Source of the DNA: [Clostridium] scindens
Lineage (GTDB): Bacteria; Bacillota; Clostridia; Lachnospirales; Lachnospiraceae
DNA length: 64,000 nt
Assembly: GCF_019597925.1 (NCBI RefSeq)
Contig: NZ_CP080442.1
Span: 3,877,836-3,941,835 of the forward strand
Direction of reading: 5' to 3'
Shown here: one piece after another, positions 49,606 to 57,602 of the stretch
Layout: the number at the start of each line of letters is the position of its first letter
Numbering within the stretch: the stretch's first letter is position 1
Made by a program: the position numbers and the translations under genes
Notes under the pieces: model-generated
Seen by the model: the letters and a program-made list of their open reading frames with translations, nothing else
The model's database searches: none
What the model was told of the DNA's origin: nothing

Positions 49606-50469
49606 TTGAAACAATCAACCCCTTTGGAAAAAGCAATTGAATACATTGAGGCACATTTGAATGAAAATATTGGCCTGAGCGACGTGTCAAGAGAGACCGG
49701 CTATTCATACTACCACATGACGCGTCTGTTTGCTTCTGTATTAGGCGAATCTGTTGGCCACTATATCAATCGACGCAGACTTTACAACGCGTCAGAAAAA
49801 CTGATCTATTCCGATCAGAGGATTATTGACATCGCGCTTGATTGTGGATTTAAATCACCAGAAGCCTTCAGCAGGGCTTTTAAGACGGCATTTGGATGCA
49901 GCCCGGCCGGCTATCGAAAAGCAGGTCTTGATTTGGTAACCAGCGCTAAGAAAAAACTGGAGCCTGAGGATGTTGCTCATATCGCCAACAATATATCTCA
50001 TTCTCCTGAAATTCTTATTGCGGAGGAACAAAAAATAGCTGGTATCCGTGGAACCGTATCACTCTTTGATAACGAGATTCCAGAACTATGGGAGGAATAT
50101 CTCCGTTTTCATAAGAAATATTTAAAGACGGCGGGTGCGGGCTATAGCATCTGCGAGACGAAGCAGACTACCTATACGAAAGATGGAAATATATCATTTT
50201 CAGTTATCATAGGCAGCCAGGTAGATCATTTTGATGATCTTCCATATCCACTGACCGGCAAGATTCTAAGTGGAGGCAAGTACGCCGTTTTCACTCATAG
50301 AGGCACCTTTCTGAATCTTTTTAAAACGTATCAGTATATCTATGGCACATGGCTGCAAATAACGAAGGAAGAACTGGATGACCAGGAGGACTTTGAAGTA
50401 TATGAGCGCGAGGTGCGATCATTTGATGACCCGGATAATCAGGTAAAGATTTATATTCCAATAAAATAG
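49606..50469 (+). CDS. AraC-family regulator with GyrI-like effector-binding domain
   Basis: 287 residues. An N-terminal AraC DNA-binding domain (GLSDVSRETGYSYYHMTRLF; RIIDIALDCGFKSPEAFSRAF) is followed by a GyrI-like/SOUL-type effector domain (about 125-285). This Rob/BmrR-like layout binds lipophilic compounds. The divergent short UvrA-like gene is a plausible target. TTG at 49606 with AGGAGG at seven bases is the best start; the frame continues upstream to 49549. Confidence 0.88.
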   Translation: MKQSTPLEKAIEYIEAHLNENIGLSDVSRETGYSYYHMTRLFASVLGESVGHYINRRRLYNASEKLIYSDQRIIDIALDCGFKSPEAFSRAFKTAFGCSPAGYRKAGLDLVTSAKKKLEPEDVAHIANNISHSPEILIAEEQKIAGIRGTVSLFDNEIPELWEEYLRFHKKYLKTAGAGYSICETKQTTYTKDGNISFSVIIGSQVDHFDDLPYPLTGKILSGGKYAVFTHRGTFLNLFKTYQYIYGTWLQITKEELDDQEDFEVYEREVRSFDDPDNQVKIYIPIK

Positions 50470-50491
50470 GAACTAAAAGAGACTAAAAAAA

Positions 50492-50523
50492 CAGCGCCTT
50501 TCATTTTTCATGAAAAGCGCTGA
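50492..50523 (+). terminator. Terminator of the AraC-family gene
   Basis: CAGCGC-CTTTCAT ... ATGAAAA-GCGCTG hairpin followed by ATTTTAG, directly before the 3' end of the opposite tRNA gene. Confidence 0.75.
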
Positions 50524-50529
50524 TTTTAG

Positions 50530-50601
50530 CGTTCCCTGCGAGAATCGAACTCACAACTAGTGCTTAGGAGGCACTTGTTATATCCATTTAACTAAGGGAA
50601 C
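50530..50601 (-). tRNA. tRNA-Arg (anticodon CCU)
   Basis: 72-base cloverleaf. Acceptor stem GTTCCCT / AGGGAAC, D arm TTAGTTAAATGGATATAAC, anticodon stem AGTGC/GCACT with loop CTCCTAA (anticodon CCT, reading AGG), T arm with GTTCGATTC. Discriminator G at 50530. The CCA end is not encoded. Confidence 0.95.
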
Positions 50602-50649
50602 ATGTACTATTTTGTTTATTTACTCAGGAGAGCACCTTAGTGCCCTCCT

Positions 50650-50679
50650 ATTATACTTCAAACTGGTATCAATTGTCAA
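50650..50679 (-). promoter_or_regulatory. Promoter of the tRNA-Arg gene
   Basis: Minus strand TTGACA (50674-50679), 18-base spacer, TATAAT (50650-50655), about 50 bases upstream of the mature 5' end. Confidence 0.75.
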
Positions 50680-51558
50680 TTACTTAAAATTAATCCTTCC
50701 TTGCATCCATATATTTCCTTTAAATCTTCTCCCCACTGCAGGCTCTCCTACTACGTCCTTTACAGGCACGCATACATCAAAAGTCAGTTCATTGACCTCC
50801 AGCTTCATAATATACAGTTCCTCTTTTGTATATTCATTTTCCATCTGCTGGAATTCACGAATCTCTCCCATGATAGAATAACAGTCGCATTCCACCCCAT
50901 AGGGCATGATATATGTATCCACAATACTGAATACATCTTCGCTTATCAGCCTTCTTGATACTTCTGAGTATGTATCAATATCATCGAGAGTCAGGCTTTC
51001 AATTGCCACGGGATCGCCGCTTTTGGCCGCACTTAAGAGCATCATCCTGTTGCGCGTCTCCTCCTGCTGTCTCTTTTCCTGCTCCTTATCCTTTGATACA
51101 GGGAACAAGACTGTTCCCCCATTACAAAGGCCGGACAAAGTCACGGAAGTATATTTGATGCTGCTTTTGGACAACTGTTTTTCCTTTAAATATTCCACTG
51201 TATTCTGAAGGTAGAATATCAGGCTGATTCCTATCTTGATATCTTCGCATATCCCTACATATGCTTCCCGGTCCATTCTTCGCTCTACAAAAACATCTGC
51301 ATGTGAGGTTATTCCTGTACCGAAAAAGTATGGATAGTAATATTGACGGTCAAAGCATTCATCTATATCCATGTCGCCACATAGAGCCAGGCCTATTCCC
51401 GCGCCAAACTCTTTCTGGTATTCGCAGAAGTCCATTTCGTCTCCCCTGGATATAAGGTTATGCTGGGTAAATGACTCTTCCGTCTGCCTTAGGATTGCAT
51501 TTAATTCTCTTTTGCCTTTGATATTTCCAAATCCAATTGCTTTCAGGTATTGATGCAT
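50680..51558 (-). CDS. DUF3881 family protein
   Basis: 292 residues, soluble. Begins MHQYLKAIGFGNIKGKREL, the usual start of this Lachnospiraceae family next to serS, and continues with conserved GAGIGLALCGDMD, YYYPYFFGTGIT and CNGGTVLFPVSK segments. The ATG at 51558 lies 20 bases after the serS stop (AAGGAATAT upstream); the frame opens much earlier, inside serS. Function unknown. Confidence 0.85.
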   Translation of the reverse strand: MHQYLKAIGFGNIKGKRELNAILRQTEESFTQHNLISRGDEMDFCEYQKEFGAGIGLALCGDMDIDECFDRQYYYPYFFGTGITSHADVFVERRMDREAYVGICEDIKIGISLIFYLQNTVEYLKEKQLSKSSIKYTSVTLSGLCNGGTVLFPVSKDKEQEKRQQEETRNRMMLLSAAKSGDPVAIESLTLDDIDTYSEVSRRLISEDVFSIVDTYIMPYGVECDCYSIMGEIREFQQMENEYTKEELYIMKLEVNELTFDVCVPVKDVVGEPAVGRRFKGNIWMQGRINFK

Positions 51559-51577
51559 ATCATATTCCTTACCAAAA

Positions 51578-52864
51578 TTATTTTTTAGGTATGAGTCTTG
51601 TAGTTCCACCCATATATGGCTGTAAAACTTCTGGAATCTTAACGGATCCATCTGCCTGAAGATTATTTTCAAGGAATGCAATCAGCATTCTCGGAGGCGC
51701 AGCTACCGTATTATTCAGCGTATGCGCGAAATATTTGCTATCTTCGCCTTTTACGCGGATTCCAAGTCTTCTTGCCTGGGCATCCCCGAGATTAGAGCAG
51801 CTTCCCACCTCGAAATATTTTTTCTGTCTTGGGGACCATGCTTCTACGTCGCAAGATTTTACTTTCAGATCTGCCAGGTCTCCGGAGCAGCATTCGAGAG
51901 TACGCACAGGAATGTCCATTGAACGGAACAGATCTACCGTATTCTGCCATAATTTATCGTACCACATCTTGCTTTCTTCAGGCTTGCAGACAACTATCAT
52001 TTCCTGTTTTTCAAACTGGTGAATTCTATATACTCCACGTTCCTCGATTCCATGAGCGCCTTTCTCCTTGCGGAAGCATGGAGAATAACTGGTCAGTGTC
52101 TGTGGAAGCTGGTCTTCTGTAAGCATAGTATCAATGAATTTTCCAATCATGGAATGCTCGCTTGTTCCGATCAAATACAAGTCTTCTCCTTCAATCTTAT
52201 ACATCATGGCATCCATTTCGGCAAAACTCATAACACCGGTAACTACATTGCTGCGGATCATGAATGGCGGAATACAGTAAGTAAATCCGCGGCCAATCAT
52301 AAAGTCGCGGGCATAAGACAGCACAGCAGAATGAAGCCTTGCAATATCTCCCATCAGATAGTAAAAGCCATTTCCCGCAACTCTTCCAGCACTCTCAAGA
52401 TCGATTCCATTAAAACTTTCCATGATTTCTGTATGGTATGGAATCTCGAAATCTGGTACCACCGGCTCGCCAAACTTCTCTATTTCAACATTTTCGCTGT
52501 CGTCTTTTCCAATTGGTACGGAAGGATCAATGATATTTGGAATTGTCATCATGATCTTCTTAATCTTTGCTTCAACTTCCTTTTCTTCTGTGGAAAGGAA
52601 TTCTACTCTGTCAGCATTCTCCTGAACCTTCTTCTTTAATTCTTCTGCCTCATCCTTCTTTCCCTGAGCCATGCATGCGCCGATTTCCTTAGAAATCTTA
52701 TTCCTGTCAGCACGAAGCGCTTCTACTTCCTGTTTAATATCCCTGTTTCTCTTATCCAGTTCCAGTACTTCGTCAACTAAAGGCAGCTTTTCATCCTGAA
52801 ATTTCTTTTTAATATTTTCCTTTACTACATCAGGATTCATTCTTACAAATTTAATGTCTAACAT
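51578..52864 (-). CDS. serS: Seryl-tRNA synthetase
   Basis: 428 residues, the standard length. N-terminal coiled-coil arm (about 30-105), then the class II catalytic domain: motif 2 FRKEKGAHGI...RIHQFEK and motif 3 NNTVAAPPRMLIAFLENN. Ribosome binding site GAGGAGGA. No T-box leader: only 40 bases separate it from the DUF4446 gene. Confidence 0.98.
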   Translation of the reverse strand: MLDIKFVRMNPDVVKENIKKKFQDEKLPLVDEVLELDKRNRDIKQEVEALRADRNKISKEIGACMAQGKKDEAEELKKKVQENADRVEFLSTEEKEVEAKIKKIMMTIPNIIDPSVPIGKDDSENVEIEKFGEPVVPDFEIPYHTEIMESFNGIDLESAGRVAGNGFYYLMGDIARLHSAVLSYARDFMIGRGFTYCIPPFMIRSNVVTGVMSFAEMDAMMYKIEGEDLYLIGTSEHSMIGKFIDTMLTEDQLPQTLTSYSPCFRKEKGAHGIEERGVYRIHQFEKQEMIVVCKPEESKMWYDKLWQNTVDLFRSMDIPVRTLECCSGDLADLKVKSCDVEAWSPRQKKYFEVGSCSNLGDAQARRLGIRVKGEDSKYFAHTLNNTVAAPPRMLIAFLENNLQADGSVKIPEVLQPYMGGTTRLIPKK

Positions 52865-52904
52865 ATATATATCCTCCTCATTTCTTATATATTATCTCTT
52901 TATC

Positions 52905-53444
52905 TTATTTTCCTTTAATATTTTTAGCGTTAATGTCGTAGGCATCCTTAAATATAGCCTTATCAAGTGCTTCCGCCTCTTCTTCCGCTAATTCTACATA
53001 ACTTTCGCCCTTTACGATTTCCTTAACATAGGTGTAGCAGCCCTCTCTACTGTGCATAGCGTTAATGACCCATCCGCTATTATTGCCATCCAGCATTGCC
53101 AGCGCAAAACTTAATTTGCCACCCATTTCATTAAAAGCGTCATATTTGACGATTCCTAATTTCTGATAATCGCTCTCCATCTTTTTGCTGATTTCTTTGA
53201 TATCAAGACGGTTCTGCTTGGTAATCTTAAGGATGGCATCCACCTCCGAGAACTTGTCCTTCATGCTCTCTTCTAAAGTCTTTCCATCTTTCCCACGCAT
53301 AAACGAGGCATAACTACTTTTTAATCTATTATACTTCATCGTTACGTTCACGTATAGCACAAACAGCACGACAATCAAAATCAGTATGAACAGGAAAATG
53401 AATGCCGGATCTATTGCTAATTTCTTAAGTATACTACTTTCCAT
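52905..53444 (-). CDS. DUF4446 family membrane-anchored protein
   Basis: 179 residues. One N-terminal helix (PAFIFLFILILIVVLFVLYV), a coiled-coil region, then a domain with YDAFNEMGGKLSFALAMLD and VINAMHSREGCYTYVKEI, typical of DUF4446. It directly follows parB (four-base gap) in many Clostridia; function is unknown, but the constant location suggests a link to chromosome segregation or septation. Confidence 0.88.
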   Translation of the reverse strand: MESSILKKLAIDPAFIFLFILILIVVLFVLYVNVTMKYNRLKSSYASFMRGKDGKTLEESMKDKFSEVDAILKITKQNRLDIKEISKKMESDYQKLGIVKYDAFNEMGGKLSFALAMLDGNNSGWVINAMHSREGCYTYVKEIVKGESYVELAEEEAEALDKAIFKDAYDINAKNIKGK

Positions 53445-53448
53445 ATAT

Positions 53449-54363
53449 TTATTCTTCCCTTCTAATACTCATTATCATATCGAACATACGTTCTAATTCT
53501 TTATCCGAATAATATTCTATCTCTATCTTACCTTTACCCTTTCCCTTCGAAGCTATACTTACTTTTGTACCCATAACTTCTTTCATCTTCTCTTCCAGGT
53601 CATTGTATATAAATACGTGTTCAATTACCTTTTTTTCTTTCGGTTTTTTGGGGTTCTTAATATCCTTTATAAGTTTCTCTGTCTCGCGGACGCTTAACTT
53701 CTCGTCAAATATTTTATTTGCCAATATGTATTGCTGCTCTTTATCATCTATAGCCAGCAACGCTCTGGCATGTCCTGTAGATATCATATCGTCTATGATC
53801 ATCTGCTGCACTTTATCATTTAATCTAAGGAGACGCATAGAATTAGTTACTGCTGTCCGGCTTTTCGATACTCTCTCAGCTACCTCATCCTGTTTCAAGT
53901 TGAACTCTTCAAGAAGTTTCTTGTATGCCATAGCCTCTTCAATCGGATTCAGATTTTCTCTTTGAATATTTTCTATCAATGCTATCTCTACTATTTCCTG
54001 TTCAGAGTAATCTTTTATAATTACTGGCACTTCTTTTATGCCAGCCAATTTTGCCGCTCTCCATCTTCTCTCACCGGCAATTATTTCATAATAATCCTTA
54101 TTCTTCCTCACCAGCAAAGGCTGTAATACTCCAAATTGCTTGATAGAATCCGCTAATTCCAGCAGCGCATCTTCTTCAAAATTTTTTCTTGGCTGATCTC
54201 TGTTAGGCTCAACCATATTAATCTTCATCATTTGCTCTCCAGATTTTAACTCTGGCTGCTTCACCTGTTCTGTCGATATATCCGGATTAGCAGGTTTTAC
54301 ATTTCTGTTGTTTGGAATCAGGCTGTCAAGGCCTTTTCCCAGTCCTTTTTTATTTACTGCCAT
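53449..54363 (-). CDS. parB: Chromosome-partitioning protein ParB (Spo0J)
   Basis: 304 residues. N-terminal ParB nuclease-like/CTPase domain (PNRDQPRKNFEE; IIAGERRWRAAKLA with the GERRWRA motif), a helix-turn-helix (KQDEVAERVSKSRTAVTNSMRLL) that recognises parS, and a C-terminal dimerisation region. It should load on the four parS sites just upstream of parA. Ribosome binding site AGGAGGATG. Confidence 0.97.
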   Translation of the reverse strand: MAVNKKGLGKGLDSLIPNNRNVKPANPDISTEQVKQPELKSGEQMMKINMVEPNRDQPRKNFEEDALLELADSIKQFGVLQPLLVRKNKDYYEIIAGERRWRAAKLAGIKEVPVIIKDYSEQEIVEIALIENIQRENLNPIEEAMAYKKLLEEFNLKQDEVAERVSKSRTAVTNSMRLLRLNDKVQQMIIDDMISTGHARALLAIDDKEQQYILANKIFDEKLSVRETEKLIKDIKNPKKPKEKKVIEHVFIYNDLEEKMKEVMGTKVSIASKGKGKGKIEIEYYSDKELERMFDMIMSIRREE

Positions 54364-54379
54364 TGCATCCTCCTATAGT

Positions 54380-55144
54380 TTACAATCCTTTACTTATTAC
54401 TTCATCAGCAAGTCTCATATAACTCTCGGAACCTGCTGACTTTGGATCATATTGATTAATCGGCATACCATAACTCGGTGCTTCAGCAAGACGAATATTT
54501 CTTGGTATGATTGTTTTATAAATATTTTGTTGAAGATTGTCCTTTACATTCTCCACAACCTGTAATGACAAATTTGTTCTGGCATCGTACATAGTAAATA
54601 CTACGCCTTCTATTTCCAAATCCGGATTCAATCTGTCTTTTACCAATTCTACTGTATGAATTAATTGGCTTAACCCCTCCAATGCATAGTATTCACATTG
54701 GATAGGAACTAAAACAGAATCTGCCGTTGTCATTGCGTTGATTGTCAGCATGCTCAGCGACGGCGGACAATCAATAATAACAAAATCATAATTATCCCGT
54801 ATCTTCTGTATAGAATTTCTAACAATAAACTCCTTATTTTCAACGTCTATAAGTTCTATTTCCGCTGCTGATAAATCTATATTTGTAGGAAGTACATCTA
54901 GATTCTCCATTGCTTCTTTCTGCAACACTTCCTCTATATCAGATTCACCGATTATCATATCATATACCGTTTTTTCTATAGACTCTTTATCCAGTCCCAG
55001 ACCGCTGGTCATATTTCCTTGGGGATCCATGTCTACGGCAAGAACTTTTTTACCTTTATCGGCAAGACAAGCGGATAGATTTATTGCAGTTGTTGTTTTA
55101 CCTACTCCGCCCTTTTGATTGGCGATAGCTATAATTCTTCCCAT
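54380..55144 (-). CDS. parA: Chromosome-partitioning ATPase ParA (Soj)
   Basis: 254 residues. Deviant Walker A QKGGVGKTTTAIN at the N terminus, Walker A' DMDPQGN, Walker B FVIIDCPPSL. Co-operonic with parB. In Bacillus Soj also regulates DnaA; oriC lies about 9 kb to the right here. Confidence 0.97.
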   Translation of the reverse strand: MGRIIAIANQKGGVGKTTTAINLSACLADKGKKVLAVDMDPQGNMTSGLGLDKESIEKTVYDMIIGESDIEEVLQKEAMENLDVLPTNIDLSAAEIELIDVENKEFIVRNSIQKIRDNYDFVIIDCPPSLSMLTINAMTTADSVLVPIQCEYYALEGLSQLIHTVELVKDRLNPDLEIEGVVFTMYDARTNLSLQVVENVKDNLQQNIYKTIIPRNIRLAEAPSYGMPINQYDPKSAGSESYMRLADEVISKGL

Positions 55145-55210
55145 TTATTAATCACCTTTCTTTTTAGCATAGATTTAGTATAACACTTTTTATAGTACTT
55201 ATCTACAAAA

Positions 55211-55226
55211 TGTTTCACGTGAAACA
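55211..55226. promoter_or_regulatory. parS site 1
   Basis: Perfect 16-base palindrome TGTTTCACGTGAAACA. Confidence 0.97.
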
Positions 55227-55248
55227 TAGTTTTTCTATTATTCATAAA

Positions 55249-55264
55249 TGTTTCACGTGAAACA
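55249..55264. promoter_or_regulatory. parS site 2
   Basis: Perfect TGTTTCACGTGAAACA, 38 bases from site 1. Confidence 0.97.
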
Positions 55265-55294
55265 TTTTATATTTGGTTAATTTTCCTCACGGAA

Positions 55295-55310
55295 TGTTTC
55301 ACGTGAAACA
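55295..55310. promoter_or_regulatory. parS site 3
   Basis: Perfect TGTTTCACGTGAAACA, 46 bases from site 2; flanked by further matching bases (AATG..CATT). Confidence 0.97.
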
Positions 55311-55701
55311 TTCTTGGTTTAATTCTTAATTAAATAGCGCTGGTGTTTAATGTTTAAGTTAAATAAAACCTTCCTTATTTTAAAGTACATACTTTTAAAC
55401 TTTGTAAAACTTTTATATTACTTATTTTTTATAATTATTTATTTACATGTTTTATTGTGTTACCGTATATCCAAAACAACATTTATGTTCCTTAACAACC
55501 TAATAAAAACTGTTTTTTGATAAATCTGTTTCATTCTTAATTCTGTTGATAGTAGATATTCAAATTTATATTTTTAAATATATTTTATCAAGTTGTTCAT
55601 CTTTAATTATTTTCTATTATTTTAATTAACGCGACTCGGAATATTCAATCATATATACTTTTCTTCGTAGTAGAATATTATTAATTATATAAGTACTTCA
55701 G

Positions 55702-55717
55702 TGTTTCACGTGAAACA
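55702..55717. promoter_or_regulatory. parS site 4
   Basis: Perfect TGTTTCACGTGAAACA, 407 bases from site 3 and about 90 bases upstream of the hydrolase start. Confidence 0.97.
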
Positions 55718-55794
55718 TTTACATAAAACTTAATCTGTAGTATAATAATATTATCTTTTCATACAGATATTATTATAGAAAGAGGGGTATAAGT

Positions 55795-56754
55795 ATGAGT
55801 TGGAAGAAAAAACTTGCAGCCGGTACAGCATTACTTGGATTATCCACACTAACGATACATATGATAAATAAATTTGTATACTTTTCAGCAACGCTTGATA
55901 ACTTATTAAGTAACCCATCAGGTTCATACTATGAATGGAAATTTGGAAAAATATATTATACCAAAAAGGGCGATGGAAAACCGCTCCTGCTAATACACGA
56001 TTTAACCACCTCCAGTTCTGCTTATGAATGGAATAAGGTTATAGATAAGTTTTCAAAAACCAATACTGTTTATTGTCTGGATCTTTTAGGCTGTGGACGA
56101 TCTGATAAGCCTAATCTTACTTATACTAATTATTTATATGTACAACTTTTAACTGATTTTATTAAGCATGTAATTGGAGATAAGACGGATATTATTGCAA
56201 CCGGTGAGTCTGGCTCATTTGCCATAGCAGCCTGTCAAAACGACCCGACAATAATAGACCAGATTGTTCTTGTGAATCCACCTAACATCAAATTATTATC
56301 AAAGATACCATCTAAAAGAACGAAGGTACTTACCCGATTTATTAATCTACCAATCTTCGGAACATTCTTATACAATATGCTGACAAGAAAGAAAAATATT
56401 GATGAAATGTTTAGAATGAATTATTATTATAATTCTGAAGATATTGATGAAAGTATAATAAACACTTATTATGAAACCGCCCATTCTGGAAACGCACTGT
56501 CCAAATATTTGTTTGCCAGTCAATGTGGCCATTATAATACAGTAAACATCTCTCACTGTCTGGAGTCTTTAACTAACAGTATTTTCATAGTCACTGGTGA
56601 TGGAAATCCTGAAAATGTGAGTGTAGCAGATATGTATAAGAATATATTACCTTCCATTGAAATCGAAGGCGTAGAAGAAACTAAGCATCTGCCTCAATTA
56701 GAAAAATCCAGCGATTTTGTAAATAAGGTAAATATACTTCTTGGAAATTGTTAA
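55795..56754 (+). CDS. Alpha/beta hydrolase, membrane-anchored
   Basis: 319 residues. A short N-terminal hydrophobic segment (KLAAGTALLGLSTLTIHMI) may anchor it. Fold landmarks: PLLLIHDLTTSSSAYEW (oxyanion region), nucleophile elbow GESGS (Ser139), late aspartate in VTGDGNPE and histidine in TKHLPQLEK. Substrate unknown. It is the only plus-strand gene in the 51-64 kb stretch and sits between parA and rsmG, right after a parS site. Codons are more AT-rich than in the flanking genes. Ribosome binding site AAAGAGGGG. Confidence 0.85.
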   Translation: MSWKKKLAAGTALLGLSTLTIHMINKFVYFSATLDNLLSNPSGSYYEWKFGKIYYTKKGDGKPLLLIHDLTTSSSAYEWNKVIDKFSKTNTVYCLDLLGCGRSDKPNLTYTNYLYVQLLTDFIKHVIGDKTDIIATGESGSFAIAACQNDPTIIDQIVLVNPPNIKLLSKIPSKRTKVLTRFINLPIFGTFLYNMLTRKKNIDEMFRMNYYYNSEDIDESIINTYYETAHSGNALSKYLFASQCGHYNTVNISHCLESLTNSIFIVTGDGNPENVSVADMYKNILPSIEIEGVEETKHLPQLEKSSDFVNKVNILLGNC

Positions 56755-56780
56755 TAAGTAGAGAAAATATTCTAAATAAT

Positions 56781-56830
56781 AAAGAGTGAAGTAACAGAAT
56801 CAATTATACTGCTACCTCACTCTTTGTTTT
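56781..56830. terminator. Bidirectional terminator between the hydrolase and rsmG
   Basis: AAAGAGTGAAGTAACAG / CTGCTACCTCACTCTTT, 17-base arms with two mismatches, T-runs on both sides. Confidence 0.85.
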
Positions 56831-56835
56831 AATCT

Positions 56836-57549
56836 TTACTTTAGTGGCTCCTTTGATGGTAAACCTGCTTTTCTTGGAAATTTCTTGCCTGTACTCTTTA
56901 TCTTATTAATCTTCACAAAAGACCTGCCTATATCTGTACCTGGAAGTTGGAATTTATAGATATCTTCCAGTTCGCCGCCAAGTATTTGAACCGCTTTTTC
57001 AGATTCAGATATTTCCTTATCTATATTTCCGGACTTATAGGAAACAAACATACCCCCTACCCGTATATATGGCAGACAATATTCACTGAGCGTAGCAAGA
57101 TTTGCTACTGCCCTTGAAACGCATAAATCATATTTTTCACGGTATTCTGCCTGTCTTGCAAAGTCCTCTGCTCTTCCATGAATTGTATAAATATCTTTCA
57201 GTCCAAGTTCTTTGATAATTGTATCAAGAAACTTTATCCTCTTATTCAGAGAATCCAGTAGTGTAATTCTAAGGTGAGGAAATGTAATCTTCAAAGGTAT
57301 GCCTGGAAATCCTGCTCCTGTACCCACATCTATTACATAATTTACATTCTCAATATTCAATACTTCAACCAAGGAAAGACTATCTACAAAATGCTTTTCC
57401 ACCACTTCCCCATATTCCGTAATCCCCGTAAGATTCATCACTTTATTCCATTCAATCAGAAGTTGGTAAAAATCATCAAACTGTTTCCTTTGGATATCAT
57501 TGATTTGTATTCCTAGTTTTTCTAGTTTTTCTTCTAATATATGTTCCAT
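56836..57549 (-). CDS. rsmG: 16S rRNA (guanine527-N7)-methyltransferase
   Basis: 237 residues. SAM-binding motif VIDVGTGAGFPGIPLKI, LLDSLNKRIKFLD and SRAVANLATLSEYCLP, the RsmG pattern. Methylates G527 of 16S rRNA; loss gives low-level streptomycin resistance. Start ATG 57549 (GGAGAG upstream) preferred; an in-frame GTG at 57561 is an alternative. The order mnmE-mnmG-rsmG is standard near oriC. Confidence 0.95.
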   Translation of the reverse strand: MEHILEEKLEKLGIQINDIQRKQFDDFYQLLIEWNKVMNLTGITEYGEVVEKHFVDSLSLVEVLNIENVNYVIDVGTGAGFPGIPLKITFPHLRITLLDSLNKRIKFLDTIIKELGLKDIYTIHGRAEDFARQAEYREKYDLCVSRAVANLATLSEYCLPYIRVGGMFVSYKSGNIDKEISESEKAVQILGGELEDIYKFQLPGTDIGRSFVKINKIKSTGKKFPRKAGLPSKEPLK

Positions 57550-57602
57550 AATACTCTCCACTATTTCTCATCTCCGCCATTTGTCTTAAATACGCCAAGA
57601 CT

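Larger units (their letters stand above)
55145..55794. other. AT-rich centromere-like intergenic region
   Basis: 650 bases without a gene, base composition far more AT-rich than the neighbours. Holds four perfect parS sites (three clustered within 100 bases near parA, one at 55702). No DnaA box cluster or hairpin of note was seen in the 55311-55701 stretch. Confidence 0.8.

Noticed and set aside
50624..50648. GGAGAGCAC/GTGCCCTCC hairpin before the tRNA as an RNA element
   Set aside because: The predicted transcription start falls inside it, so the full hairpin is probably not transcribed.
52865..52904. T-box or other leader before serS
   Set aside because: Only 40 bases separate serS from its upstream neighbour; no T-box element is present.
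55311..55701. Small genes in the AT-rich gap between parS sites 3 and 4
   Set aside because: All frames are broken by frequent stops and no ribosome binding site precedes a reasonable start.
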